Below the pieces are notes generated by a model. It made no database searches. It was not told the origin of the DNA and saw nothing but the letters and a program-made list of their open reading frames with translations. Both the position numbers and the translations under genes were made by a program. A stretch of 64,000 bases of DNA from Streptomyces beigongshangae. GTDB taxonomy: Bacteria > Actinomycetota > Actinomycetes > Streptomycetales > Streptomycetaceae. Positions 25,744-33,684 of the stretch are shown piece after piece; position 1 is the first letter of the stretch; every line of letters starts with the position of its first letter. Where the stretch lies: assembly GCF_019710745.1 (NCBI RefSeq), contig NZ_JAHKJW010000001.1, forward strand, positions 162,759-226,758. The letters run 5' to 3'.

Positions 25744-26721
25744 GTGGTCAAGCTCTCCGTCATCGTGCCGTTCTACAACGTGCAGCAATATGCGCCCGAC
25801 ACCTTGAAGAGTCTGCGTGCGAACGCACGCGACGACTTCGAGTTCATCCTCGTCGACGACTGCTCCCGCGACGAGACACCGGACATCCTCGCGCGCGCGG
25901 AGCGCGAGCTCCCGGGCGCGGTGCATGTCCGACACGAGCAGAACGGAGGACTGGCCACCGCGCGCAACACGGGCATCGACGCGGCGCGCGGCGAGTACCT
26001 CACGTTCCTGGACGGGGACGACTGGCTCGCCCCCGGTTACTACGAGCAACTGCTCGCCACCATCGAGAACCTGGGCTGCGACTTCGTCCGCACGGACCAC
26101 GTCCAGTGCACCGCGCGGGCCCGCAGCATCCACCGCGTGCCGTACGGCAGGCGCGGTGTCGTACTGGATCCGCGCGAGGCGATCCTGCCCGCCGACCGCT
26201 CCACCTCCGTCGACTACGCGTACGCGTGGGCCGGCATCTACCACCGCCGGCTGGCCGACCGGGGCCTGCTGCACTTCACCGACGGGCTGCGCACGGCGGA
26301 GGACCGGCCGTGGATCTGGAAGCTGCACCGGGAGGCGGAGTCGTTCGCCACGGTGGGGCTGCTCGGCGTGTTCTACCGGCGCGGTGTCGCCTCCTCGCTG
26401 ACCCAGATCGGTGACGTACGGCAGCTGGATTTCATTCGCGCATTCGACCAGGTGATAAGCGAGACGGCCCAGGACCGGGAGGCGGACAAACTCCTGCCGA
26501 AAGCCGTCCGTACCTACTGTGCGATTATTTCCCATCACCTGGGATCCGTCGAAAGGTTCGAGCCGGCCGTGGCACGGAAACTGAAGTCGATGAGTGCGGT
26601 CGCCCTGCGGCGCATGCCGCAGGACGTCCTCGACGACGCACTCGACTCCATGGACATGCTGCGCGCGACGCGGCTGCGTCGGCTGCGCCGCCGTCCGGCC
26701 GCCGCGGGGGTGTCCGCGTGA
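25744..26721 (+). CDS. Glycosyltransferase family 2
   Basis: GT-A-fold transferase of 325 residues: LSVIVPFYNVQQY at the start, FILVDDCSRDETPDI, HEQNGGLATARNTG, and the metal-binding FLDGDDWL near residue 92. The C-terminal part is helical and basic (RLRRLRRR). Such proteins use NDP-sugars to build polysaccharide chains. It starts a three-gene operon whose members overlap by 4 nt. The start is GTG without a visible ribosome-binding site. Confidence 0.92.
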   Translation: MVKLSVIVPFYNVQQYAPDTLKSLRANARDDFEFILVDDCSRDETPDILARAERELPGAVHVRHEQNGGLATARNTGIDAARGEYLTFLDGDDWLAPGYYEQLLATIENLGCDFVRTDHVQCTARARSIHRVPYGRRGVVLDPREAILPADRSTSVDYAYAWAGIYHRRLADRGLLHFTDGLRTAEDRPWIWKLHREAESFATVGLLGVFYRRGVASSLTQIGDVRQLDFIRAFDQVISETAQDREADKLLPKAVRTYCAIISHHLGSVERFEPAVARKLKSMSAVALRRMPQDVLDDALDSMDMLRATRLRRLRRRPAAAGVSA

Positions 26722-28052
26722 CCACCCAGATCTTCATGGCGTCGACGCTGTACGGCACGGCGACGCTCGCCGCCGCCGTCGACTCCGGGTGCTTCCGCCC
26801 CGCGGACCGCCGCATCCTGCTCGTCTCCAACAACTCGGCGACGCCCGAGACGACACCCGGCGTCGACGAGATGCCGGGGTTCGCGCAGCTGCGCGGCCGG
26901 TTCGACGACGTGATCTCGTGGAACGAGACCATCTTCCCGTTCCACCCCGGCGGCTGGGCCCCGCGGTCCGACGACGTACCGCTGTGGGAGCGGCACCTGC
27001 GGCTCGCCTGGGGGCTCGGCGACGACGACGTGGAACTGACCGTCGAGTCGATCCAGGTGAACCCCGCGCTCAGCGTCACCCAGATCTTCACCGGCGCCCC
27101 CGTCACCGTCTACGCGGACGGCCTGATGAGCTACGGCCCGACCCGCAGCAAGATCGACCCGCTGGTCGGCACCCGTATCGACCGCCTCCTCCACCTGGAC
27201 CTGGTGCCGGGCCTCACGCCCCAGCTGCTCACGGAGTTCGGTGTCGGGCCGGAGATCGTGCCGACCGCCGCCTTCACCGGGGTCCTCGCCGAACTCGTGA
27301 AGACCGGCGACGAACTGCCCGCCGTCGACGCGCCGGCCCTGCTGCTCGGCCAGTACCTCTCCGCCCTCGGCATCCTCACCGCCGAGGAGGAGGAGGACCT
27401 GCACGTACGGATGCTCAGGGGCGCCGTCGCACTCGGCCACGAGCGCGTGGTGTTCAAGCCGCATCCCAGCGCGCCGGCCCGCTGGTCGCGCGCCCTGGAG
27501 AAGGAGGCCGAGCGGATCGGCGCCGACCTCACGGTGCTCGACACGCCGGTCCTCGCCGAGGTGCTGTACCAGCGGATGCGTCCCGCGCTGGTCGTCGGCT
27601 GCTTCTCCACCGCGCTGCTCACCGCCTCCGCGCTGTACGGCCTCCCCGTCGCCCGCATCGGCACCGGACCGCTCCTCGACCGCCTCACCCCGTACGAGAA
27701 CAGCAACCGGATCCCGGTCACCATCGTGGACGCCCTGCTGCCGGAGCTGACGGACCACGCGGCGGTCACCGGGCAGCGCACGGGCCTGGCGGCGGACGAA
27801 CTGGGTGAGCTGGTGCGGGCCGTGAGCTACGCCATGCAGCCGAAGATCTACCCGAGCACGCGGCCGGACGCCGAGCGGTACCTGGCGCGGCACCTGGACA
27901 CGCACACCTGGCGCTACTTCAAGCGGCGGCGCCTCACCGCGCTGGGGCTGCCCGGCGCGGTGCCCGCCCAGCTCGCCTTCATTCCGCGCAACGCGACCGT
28001 ACGCCGTGTGGCCAAGCGCGCCCGATCCCTGAAGAGGGCCACGCTGGGATGA
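26718..28052 (+). CDS. Polysialyltransferase-family glycosyltransferase
   Basis: Protein of 444 residues resembling the alpha-2,8-polysialyltransferase (POLYST) family: TQIFMASTLYGTATLAAAVDS at the N-terminus, VYADGLMSYGP, VVFKPHPSAPARW and VVGCFSTALLTASALYG. The HP and S-T-A-L motifs bind CMP-sugar in related enzymes. It would polymerise the CMP-activated acid made by the divergent operon. The GTG start overlaps the GT2 stop (GTGA). No transmembrane segment is obvious. Confidence 0.85.
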   Translation: MTTQIFMASTLYGTATLAAAVDSGCFRPADRRILLVSNNSATPETTPGVDEMPGFAQLRGRFDDVISWNETIFPFHPGGWAPRSDDVPLWERHLRLAWGLGDDDVELTVESIQVNPALSVTQIFTGAPVTVYADGLMSYGPTRSKIDPLVGTRIDRLLHLDLVPGLTPQLLTEFGVGPEIVPTAAFTGVLAELVKTGDELPAVDAPALLLGQYLSALGILTAEEEEDLHVRMLRGAVALGHERVVFKPHPSAPARWSRALEKEAERIGADLTVLDTPVLAEVLYQRMRPALVVGCFSTALLTASALYGLPVARIGTGPLLDRLTPYENSNRIPVTIVDALLPELTDHAAVTGQRTGLAADELGELVRAVSYAMQPKIYPSTRPDAERYLARHLDTHTWRYFKRRRLTALGLPGAVPAQLAFIPRNATVRRVAKRARSLKRATLG

Positions 28053-29218
28053 GCACCATGAACCCGTCGCCCGTTTCGGCGTCCTCTCCCGGGGCCGAGG
28101 CGGGCGACCGCACCGCTGCCGTGCCCGCGGCGTCCGTACCGTCCCGGATAGTTCCGGAGAAGCGCGTGCCGCGGCTGCGCGCGCTCGACGGGCTCCGGCT
28201 GATCGCCGCGCTGATGGTCGCCGCGTACCACTACGGCGGCCGGGACGGCGAGGTGGGCCAGGCCTGGGGCACCTCGCCGCAGCTCCAGTTCCCCACGCTG
28301 CACACGTGGTTCGCGTACGGCTGCCTGGGCGTGCAGGTCTTCTTCGTGATCAGCGGCTTCGTGATCTGCATGAGCGGCTGGGGACGGAGCCTGCGCTCGT
28401 TCTTCGCCTCGCGGGCCTCCCGGCTGCTGCCGTCGTACTGGGCGGCGGTCGTCCTCGTCACGGCCGTGTTCGCGCTGCCGGTGGTCGCGTACGAGGCCGT
28501 CTCGCCGAGCGACGCGCTGGTGAACCTCACCCTCATGCAGCAGCCGCTGGGCGCCGACCGGGTGCTCGGGGTCTGCTGGACGCTCTGGGCGGAGATCCGC
28601 TTCTACGCGCTGTTCGCGCTGTGCGTCGTCCTGCCGGGGGCGACCCGGCAGCGCGTGATCCTGTTCTGCGCCGGCTGGACGCTCGCCGCGGCGATCGCGC
28701 AGGCCGCGCGGGAACCGCTGCTGGACCTGGTCCTGATGCCCGAGTACGCGCCGTTCTTCGTCGGCGGCATCGGCCTGTACCTCGTCCACCGCGACCGGCG
28801 TGACGCGTACGCCTGGGGCATCGTGGGGGTGAGCTGGCTGATCGGCCAGCACTACGCGGTGGCGGAGCTGTGGCACGCGCCCGATCCGGCGCACTTCTCG
28901 TACCGGACCTCCACCGGGATCATCCTGGTCGTCACCCTCGGCTTCGTGGCGGTCGCCGCGATCGCCCTGGGCTGGCTGAACCGGGCGAACTGGCCGTGGC
29001 TGACGGTGGCCGGGGCGCTGACGTACCCCTTCTACCTGGTCCACGAGCACCTGGGCTGGGTCGCCATCCGCGCCTACCACCAGAGCCTGGGCATCCCGTC
29101 GTACGCGACGATGCCGCTGACGGTCGCGACGATGCTGGTCCTGGCGTGGCTGCTGAACCGCTACGTGGAGGACCGGTCGGCCCCGCGGCTGCGCTCGGCG
29201 CTGTCGCGCCCGCGCTGA
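28049..29218 (+). CDS. Acyltransferase 3 family membrane protein
   Basis: Integral membrane O-acyltransferase of 389 residues with about ten helices. The active-site region RLRALDGLRLIAALMVAAYH ends in the conserved His near residue 65, and GVQVFFVISGFVIC follows. A roughly 40-residue Ser/Ala/Pro N-terminal extension precedes it. It probably O-acetylates the surface glycopolymer made by this cluster. Start ATG overlaps the previous stop (ATGA). Confidence 0.9.
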   Translation: MSTMNPSPVSASSPGAEAGDRTAAVPAASVPSRIVPEKRVPRLRALDGLRLIAALMVAAYHYGGRDGEVGQAWGTSPQLQFPTLHTWFAYGCLGVQVFFVISGFVICMSGWGRSLRSFFASRASRLLPSYWAAVVLVTAVFALPVVAYEAVSPSDALVNLTLMQQPLGADRVLGVCWTLWAEIRFYALFALCVVLPGATRQRVILFCAGWTLAAAIAQAAREPLLDLVLMPEYAPFFVGGIGLYLVHRDRRDAYAWGIVGVSWLIGQHYAVAELWHAPDPAHFSYRTSTGIILVVTLGFVAVAAIALGWLNRANWPWLTVAGALTYPFYLVHEHLGWVAIRAYHQSLGIPSYATMPLTVATMLVLAWLLNRYVEDRSAPRLRSALSRPR

Positions 29219-29226
29219 GGCTCGCG

Positions 29227-29541
29227 CTACGCCTTTCGCCGCGCCTCTCGCTGCACTTCTCGCCGCGCCTCTCGCTGCATTTCTGCGAGGATCCCGCCGA
29301 GCGCGTCACCGGCCTCGTCGAGGAGCTCCGCGATCTCGGCCGTCCGGCGGGCCAGCTCGGCCCGGGCGGCGGGGTCGACGACGAAATCGCCGAGCGGGCC
29401 GACCGGCGGCGCGATCCCCGGCCCGCTCGCGGCCGGGGCGGTCTGCGGCGGCGTGGACGGGTCCTCGGGCGCTGCGGTTCCGTCCGGTTCCGGTCCGGCG
29501 GACAGCCCGCCCACCGGTCCGGGGCGGTCAGTTGATTCCAC
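29227..29541 (-). CDS. Hypothetical protein with C-terminal charged helix
   Basis: A 104-residue ORF overlapping the 3' end of the TetR gene by 14 nt. The first half is Pro/Gly/Ala-rich. The second half (ARAELARRTAEIAELLDEAG, then AEMQREARREVQREARRKA) looks like a coiled coil. The last part of the DNA is a direct repeat of about 20 bp. Not recognised. Coupling to the regulator gene and codon use favour a real gene. Confidence 0.5.
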   Translation of the reverse strand: MESTDRPGPVGGLSAGPEPDGTAAPEDPSTPPQTAPAASGPGIAPPVGPLGDFVVDPAARAELARRTAEIAELLDEAGDALGGILAEMQREARREVQREARRKA

Positions 29542-30169
29542 TTTCCGCCTCGATCCCCTTCAGCAGTAGCGCCAGCCCTTCCTCGAATGCCTCGTCGTAG
29601 CCTTCGAAGATCACCTCACCCGCCGCCGCCGACAGGGGGAAGCCGGCCAGCAGTTCGGCGCGGGCCGCCATGTCGTACCCCTCGCGGCGCTCCCCCGGCA
29701 GGGGGTGGACGCCCTGCTCCTCCGTGACGAAGCCCAGCGTGAACAGGTACGCGGTGTTGGTGGCGCGTACCGCCTGGCGAAGCGTGAACCCCGCGTCCAC
29801 GAAGGCGCGAAGGTTCTCCTCCATCTGCACCGCGTGCACGGTCTCGGTGAACCGGGAGCCGCTGAAGACCTTGGCCCCGTCCCGGTAGCCGAGCAACGCC
29901 GTGCGCAGGCCGCGGCTCGTGACGAGGAGCCGCTCGCGCCACCGCGCACCGGGCGGGATCCGCGTACCGGCGACCATCCGCCGGAACATCTCCGTCGCCA
30001 TCTCGTCCAGCAGTGCCTGCTTGTCCTTGAAGTGCCAGTAGAGCGCGGGCGCCTTGACGTCCAGCTCCTTGGCGATGGCGCGCAGGCTCAGCCCGTCGAG
30101 GCCGACGTCGTTCAGCAGACGCAGCGCCGTGTCGGCCACCAGCGCTCGGTCGATCTTCCCCACAGCCAC
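29528..30169 (-). CDS. TetR-family repressor of the adjacent monooxygenase
   Basis: Regulator of 213 residues with TetR HTH (LSLRAIAKELDVKAPALYWHF, residues ~25-45) and a TetR_C-type ligand domain like that of tetracycline repressors. It is divergent from a FAD monooxygenase. Two palindromes CTTAACNNNGTTAAG lie between and across the starts (30204-30218, 30239-30253), the expected operators. TAGGGT (30181-30176) with TTGTCA 16 nt upstream gives a promoter whose start point falls on the ATG, so it may be leaderless. Confidence 0.92.
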   Translation of the reverse strand: MAVGKIDRALVADTALRLLNDVGLDGLSLRAIAKELDVKAPALYWHFKDKQALLDEMATEMFRRMVAGTRIPPGARWRERLLVTSRGLRTALLGYRDGAKVFSGSRFTETVHAVQMEENLRAFVDAGFTLRQAVRATNTAYLFTLGFVTEEQGVHPLPGERREGYDMAARAELLAGFPLSAAAGEVIFEGYDEAFEEGLALLLKGIEAESGIN

Positions 30170-30175
30170 GGTCGC

Positions 30176-30203
30176 ACCCTATCCGGCGGCTTCCCCTTGA
30201 CAA
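30176..30203 (-). promoter_or_regulatory. Promoter of the TetR gene
   Basis: Minus strand: -35 TTGTCA (30203-30198), 16-nt spacer, -10 TAGGGT (30181-30176), then 6 nt to the ATG. Consistent with a leaderless transcript. Confidence 0.5.
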
Positions 30204-30218
30204 CTTAACATCGTTAAG
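30204..30218. promoter_or_regulatory. TetR operator 1
   Basis: CTTAACATCGTTAAG: 6-bp inverted arms around a 3-nt centre, abutting the -35 of the TetR gene and upstream of the monooxygenase start. Confidence 0.75.
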
Positions 30219-30232
30219 GAGACCCTCACCCC

Positions 30233-31816
30233 ATGGAACTTAACAGCGTTAAGGACATGTCCGCCGAATCTGTCGTGCCCACCAAATCCACCGAGTCCAC
30301 CGAGTCCACCGACGTCCTGGTCGTCGGTGCCGGGCCCACCGGCCTCGCACTCGCGCTCGACCTCGCCCGGCACGGCGTGCGCGCGCTCGTCGTGGAGCAG
30401 GCCGCCGCCCTCTTCCCCGGCTCGCGGGGCAAGGGGATCCAGCCCCGCACCCTGGAGGTCTTCGACGACCTCGGCGTGCTGGACGCGATCCGGGCGGGGG
30501 GCGGCAGGTACCCCGTCGGGATGATCTGGCGGGACGGACGGCGGCAGGGCGAGCACCGGATGTCCGACGAGACGGAGCCGACGGAGGCCGAGCCGTACGC
30601 GGGCGACGCCTGGATGGTGCCGCAGTGGCGCACCCAGGAGATCCTGCGCGCACGCCTGGAGGAGCTGGGCGGGAGCATCGCCTTCGGCCGGGAACTGGCG
30701 GGCCTGGTCCAGGACACCGACGGCGTGACGGCGGGCTTCGCCTCCGGCGCCCCCGTGCGCGCCCGTTACGCCGTCGCCGCGGACGGCGGCCGCTCGGCCG
30801 TGCGCCGCGCACTCGGTGTCGGCATGACGGGCGAGACGGTCGACCCGGCGCCCGCCCTCGTCGCGGACGTGCGTGTCACCGGGCTCGACCGCGACAACTG
30901 GCACTTCTTCCCGCCCGTCGACGGCAAGGAAGACATCCTGGCCCTCTGCCCCCTGCCGCACACCGAGGACTTCCAGCTGATGGCGGGCTTCGCGGACGCC
31001 TCCGCCGGGCCCGACCTTTCCCCCGACGGCATCCGCACCCTGGTCGCCACCCGGACGCACCTCTCCCCGGACGACGTGACCGAGGTCCGCTGGGCCTCCG
31101 TATTCCGGCCGCGCGCCGCGCTGGCGGACCGCTTCCGGCAGGGCCGGGTCCTCCTGGCGGGCGACGCGGCGCACGTCCACTCGCCCGCGGGCGGCCAGGG
31201 CCTCAACACCAGCGTCCAGGACGCCTACAACCTGGGCTGGAAACTCGCGGCCGTACTGCGCCGCGGCGCCCCGGCCGCCCTCCTCGACTCGTACGAGGAG
31301 GAGCGGCGTCCCGTCGCCGCGCAGATGCTGGGCCTGTCCACCGGCGTCCACCGCGGCCAGGTCCGGCGCGGCGCGGCCACCCAGCAGCTCGGCCTCGGAT
31401 ACAGGGGCTCGGCGCTCGCGGTCGAGACCCGCGCGGATCTGCCCGAGGACGCCCTGCACGCGGGCGACCGCGCACCGGACGGCATCCGGGGCGGCGTCCG
31501 CCTCTTCGACGCCTTCCGGGGCCCGCACTGGACGCTGCTCACGGTCGGCACGGACGCCGGCGTGCCGGGCCTCCCCGGCGTCCGCACGGTCCGCGTCCCC
31601 GCGTACGAGGCGTACGGGACCGGCGTGTTCCTGATCCGCCCCGACGGCCACGTGGGCTGGGCGGGCGAGTCGGCACAGGGGCCGGTACGGGAGCCGGCAC
31701 GAGGGCCGGCACGGGGACTGGAGGAGTACGCGGCGCTCGTGGGCCTCGCCCCGGAGTCCCGCCCCTCCCGTCCCTCCTACCCTTCCCGTCTCTCCCGCCC
31801 TTCCCGCCCTTCCTAG
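30233..31816 (+). CDS. FAD-dependent aromatic monooxygenase
   Basis: Flavoprotein hydroxylase of 527 residues in the PheA/TfdB group that includes rifampicin and polyketide hydroxylases. Dinucleotide-binding VVGAGPTGLALALDL near residue 26, the DG motif AADGGRSAVR, and the FAD-ribose motif LLAGDAAHVHSPAGGQGLN are intact. A thioredoxin-like C-terminal domain follows. The last ~20 residues are a Ser/Arg/Pro repeat tail. The divergent TetR with two operators implies induction by its own substrate or an inhibitor. An ATG at 30257 would place operator 2 upstream of coding. Confidence 0.9.
   Translation: MELNSVKDMSAESVVPTKSTESTESTDVLVVGAGPTGLALALDLARHGVRALVVEQAAALFPGSRGKGIQPRTLEVFDDLGVLDAIRAGGGRYPVGMIWRDGRRQGEHRMSDETEPTEAEPYAGDAWMVPQWRTQEILRARLEELGGSIAFGRELAGLVQDTDGVTAGFASGAPVRARYAVAADGGRSAVRRALGVGMTGETVDPAPALVADVRVTGLDRDNWHFFPPVDGKEDILALCPLPHTEDFQLMAGFADASAGPDLSPDGIRTLVATRTHLSPDDVTEVRWASVFRPRAALADRFRQGRVLLAGDAAHVHSPAGGQGLNTSVQDAYNLGWKLAAVLRRGAPAALLDSYEEERRPVAAQMLGLSTGVHRGQVRRGAATQQLGLGYRGSALAVETRADLPEDALHAGDRAPDGIRGGVRLFDAFRGPHWTLLTVGTDAGVPGLPGVRTVRVPAYEAYGTGVFLIRPDGHVGWAGESAQGPVREPARGPARGLEEYAALVGLAPESRPSRPSYPSRLSRPSRPS
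30239..30253. promoter_or_regulatory. TetR operator 2, inside the monooxygenase coding sequence
   Basis: CTTAACAGCGTTAAG lies over codons 3-7 of the monooxygenase, 35 bp from operator 1. Same arms, different centre. Confidence 0.7.
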
Positions 31817-32466
31817 ACGGAACTGGCCAGGGACAGCTTGACGGCGAAGCCCAGGAAGAGCGCCCCGGCGGCGGAGGTCGCTCCCGCGGAGAGCCGCCTG
31901 CGCTGCCGGAAGGCCGCCGCGAGCCTCGTCCCGCCGAATATCAGCGCGCTGAGGTAGAGGAAGCTCGCCAGCTGGGCGAAGGCGCCCAGCACGACGAAGG
32001 AGACGGCCGGATACGCGTACGCCGCGTCCACGAACTGAACGAAGAAGGCCACGAAGAACAGGATCGCCTTGGGGTTGAACAGGCTGATGACGAGCGCCCG
32101 TCGGTAGGGCCGCTCCTCGGTGACCGGCGGGGCGGCCTCCTCGGCTCCCCTCCGCTCCTGCCGCGTCCGCCACATCGCCCACGCGGCCCGCAGCATCCCG
32201 AACGCCAGCCAGCTCAGATATCCGGCGCCCGCGTACTTCACGATCGAGAACAGCAGCGCGTTGGCCTGCAGCAACGACGCGACACCGGCGGCCGAGAGCG
32301 TCATCAGCACGGCGTCGCCGCACCAGACGCCGGCGGCGGCCCGATAGCCGTTGCGGACCCCTCGCCGCGCGGCCACGGACAGCACGTAGAGCGAGTTCGG
32401 TCCCGGCAGCAGCACAATCAGCACAAGTCCCACGAGATAGGTGGGGAGATCGGTCACACCAAGCAT
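31813..32466 (-). CDS. LysE/RhtB-family amino-acid exporter (LeuE-like)
   Basis: Membrane exporter of 217 residues with about six helices. LVLIVLLPGPNSLYVLSVAARRG near the N-terminus is the family signature, and LFNPKAILFFVAFFVQF is the second conserved block. Members export leucine, homoserine, lysine or related compounds; LeuE is the closest type by my reading. Its stop overlaps the monooxygenase stop on the other strand. Confidence 0.88.
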   Translation of the reverse strand: MLGVTDLPTYLVGLVLIVLLPGPNSLYVLSVAARRGVRNGYRAAAGVWCGDAVLMTLSAAGVASLLQANALLFSIVKYAGAGYLSWLAFGMLRAAWAMWRTRQERRGAEEAAPPVTEERPYRRALVISLFNPKAILFFVAFFVQFVDAAYAYPAVSFVVLGAFAQLASFLYLSALIFGGTRLAAAFRQRRRLSAGATSAAGALFLGFAVKLSLASSV

Positions 32467-32614
32467 GAGAGGCAGTGTCGCACCCGGGTACGACACGACG
32501 CCCCCTAGTTCCGGATCGGGCACGCGGGGCACCATCTCAGGTGGCACCAGAGCGCATTGTCGATGTCGTCGACCGCACAGCGGGATCCGGTCCGGTGAGC
32601 AGCGAGGGGTTCGG

Positions 32615-33475
32615 ATGCGTACAACGGGCAGGCGGGGTCCGGTCGCCGCGGCGGCGGTGACGGTCACGGCGGCGGCCGTGCTCGCAGCGGTGAGCGGATG
32701 CACCGTCCAGACCGTCGACCCGAAGACGGGCAAGCCGGTGACGGGCACACCGGCGCCGGGCGGGCCGACGGCCGGTGCGCCGGTACCGGCCGACCGCTCC
32801 GCCGACGACGCGAAGCCCCGGGTCCCCGCCGGACAGCCCGCGCCGAAGGTCCTCTGGTCGCCGGGCGACCGGGGCGGGGAGGTACGGGAGTTGCAGGCCC
32901 GGCTGCGCGAGGTCCTGTGGCTCTACGAGGGGCCGACGGGCACGTACGACACCGCGACGGCCGAAGCGGTACGGGGCTTCCAGCGCAAGCGGGGCCTGCC
33001 GATGACCGGGACGACGGACTCGGTGACCTGGCAGCGGCTGCTGGGGATGACGCACGAGCCGGGCAAGTGGGACCTGTACGCGTCGGGCGGCCAGCCGGCC
33101 GCGGCACCGGACCCACGCTGCATGACGGGCCGGGTGCTGTGCATCAGCAAGACCAGCCGCACCCTGCGCTGGATGATCGACGGCCGTACGCTCTCCACGA
33201 CGGAGGTGCGCTTCGGCTCGCAGTACACGCCCACCCGCGAAGGCGTCTTCACCGTCTACTTCAAGTCGCGCCACCACGTGTCGACGATCTACGACTCGCC
33301 CATGCCGTACGCGATGTTCTTCAGCGGCGGCCAGGCGGTCCACTACTCCGAGAACTTCGCGGCGACGGGTTACTACGGCGGTTCGCACGGCTGCGTGAAC
33401 GTACGGGACGAGACGAAGATCGCCGCACTGTTCTCGCAGGTGAGGAACGGCGACAAGGTCGTCATCTACTGGTGA
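32615..33475 (+). CDS. L,D-transpeptidase lipoprotein with peptidoglycan-binding domain
   Basis: Cell-wall enzyme of 286 residues. Signal peptide and lipobox LAAVSGC are followed by a Pro/Gly linker, a PG_binding_1 domain (GGEVRELQARLREVLWLYEG, then FQRKRGLPMTG, residues ~88-140) and a YkuD catalytic domain with the SHGCVNV motif, Cys260 nucleophile and His258. It makes 3-3 cross-links or attaches proteins to peptidoglycan in streptomycetes and mycobacteria. Monocistronic, closed by the hairpin at 33502-33540. Confidence 0.93.
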   Translation: MRTTGRRGPVAAAAVTVTAAAVLAAVSGCTVQTVDPKTGKPVTGTPAPGGPTAGAPVPADRSADDAKPRVPAGQPAPKVLWSPGDRGGEVRELQARLREVLWLYEGPTGTYDTATAEAVRGFQRKRGLPMTGTTDSVTWQRLLGMTHEPGKWDLYASGGQPAAAPDPRCMTGRVLCISKTSRTLRWMIDGRTLSTTEVRFGSQYTPTREGVFTVYFKSRHHVSTIYDSPMPYAMFFSGGQAVHYSENFAATGYYGGSHGCVNVRDETKIAALFSQVRNGDKVVIYW

Positions 33476-33501
33476 GGACCCGACGGCGCGGAGAGTGGGA
33501 G

Positions 33502-33540
33502 GGCGCGGGCGGGACCGGGGGAACGAGTCCCGCCCGCGCC
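33502..33540 (+). terminator. Terminator after the L,D-transpeptidase gene
   Basis: A 14-bp perfect stem (33502-33515 with 33527-33540) and 11-nt loop, 26 nt past the stop. No T-tract. Confidence 0.7.
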
Positions 33541-33684
33541 TGTGTGCACCGAGCCGTGGGTACGGGGGGAACCCCGGCTCAGTGCGGCAGCCGATGACCA
33601 GTCGGCTCACCTACTACTGCGCCGGGGCGGCCGAAAATGTCACACCGGGGCGATGGAAACGTGTAAGGGGAACGAACCAGCAGG

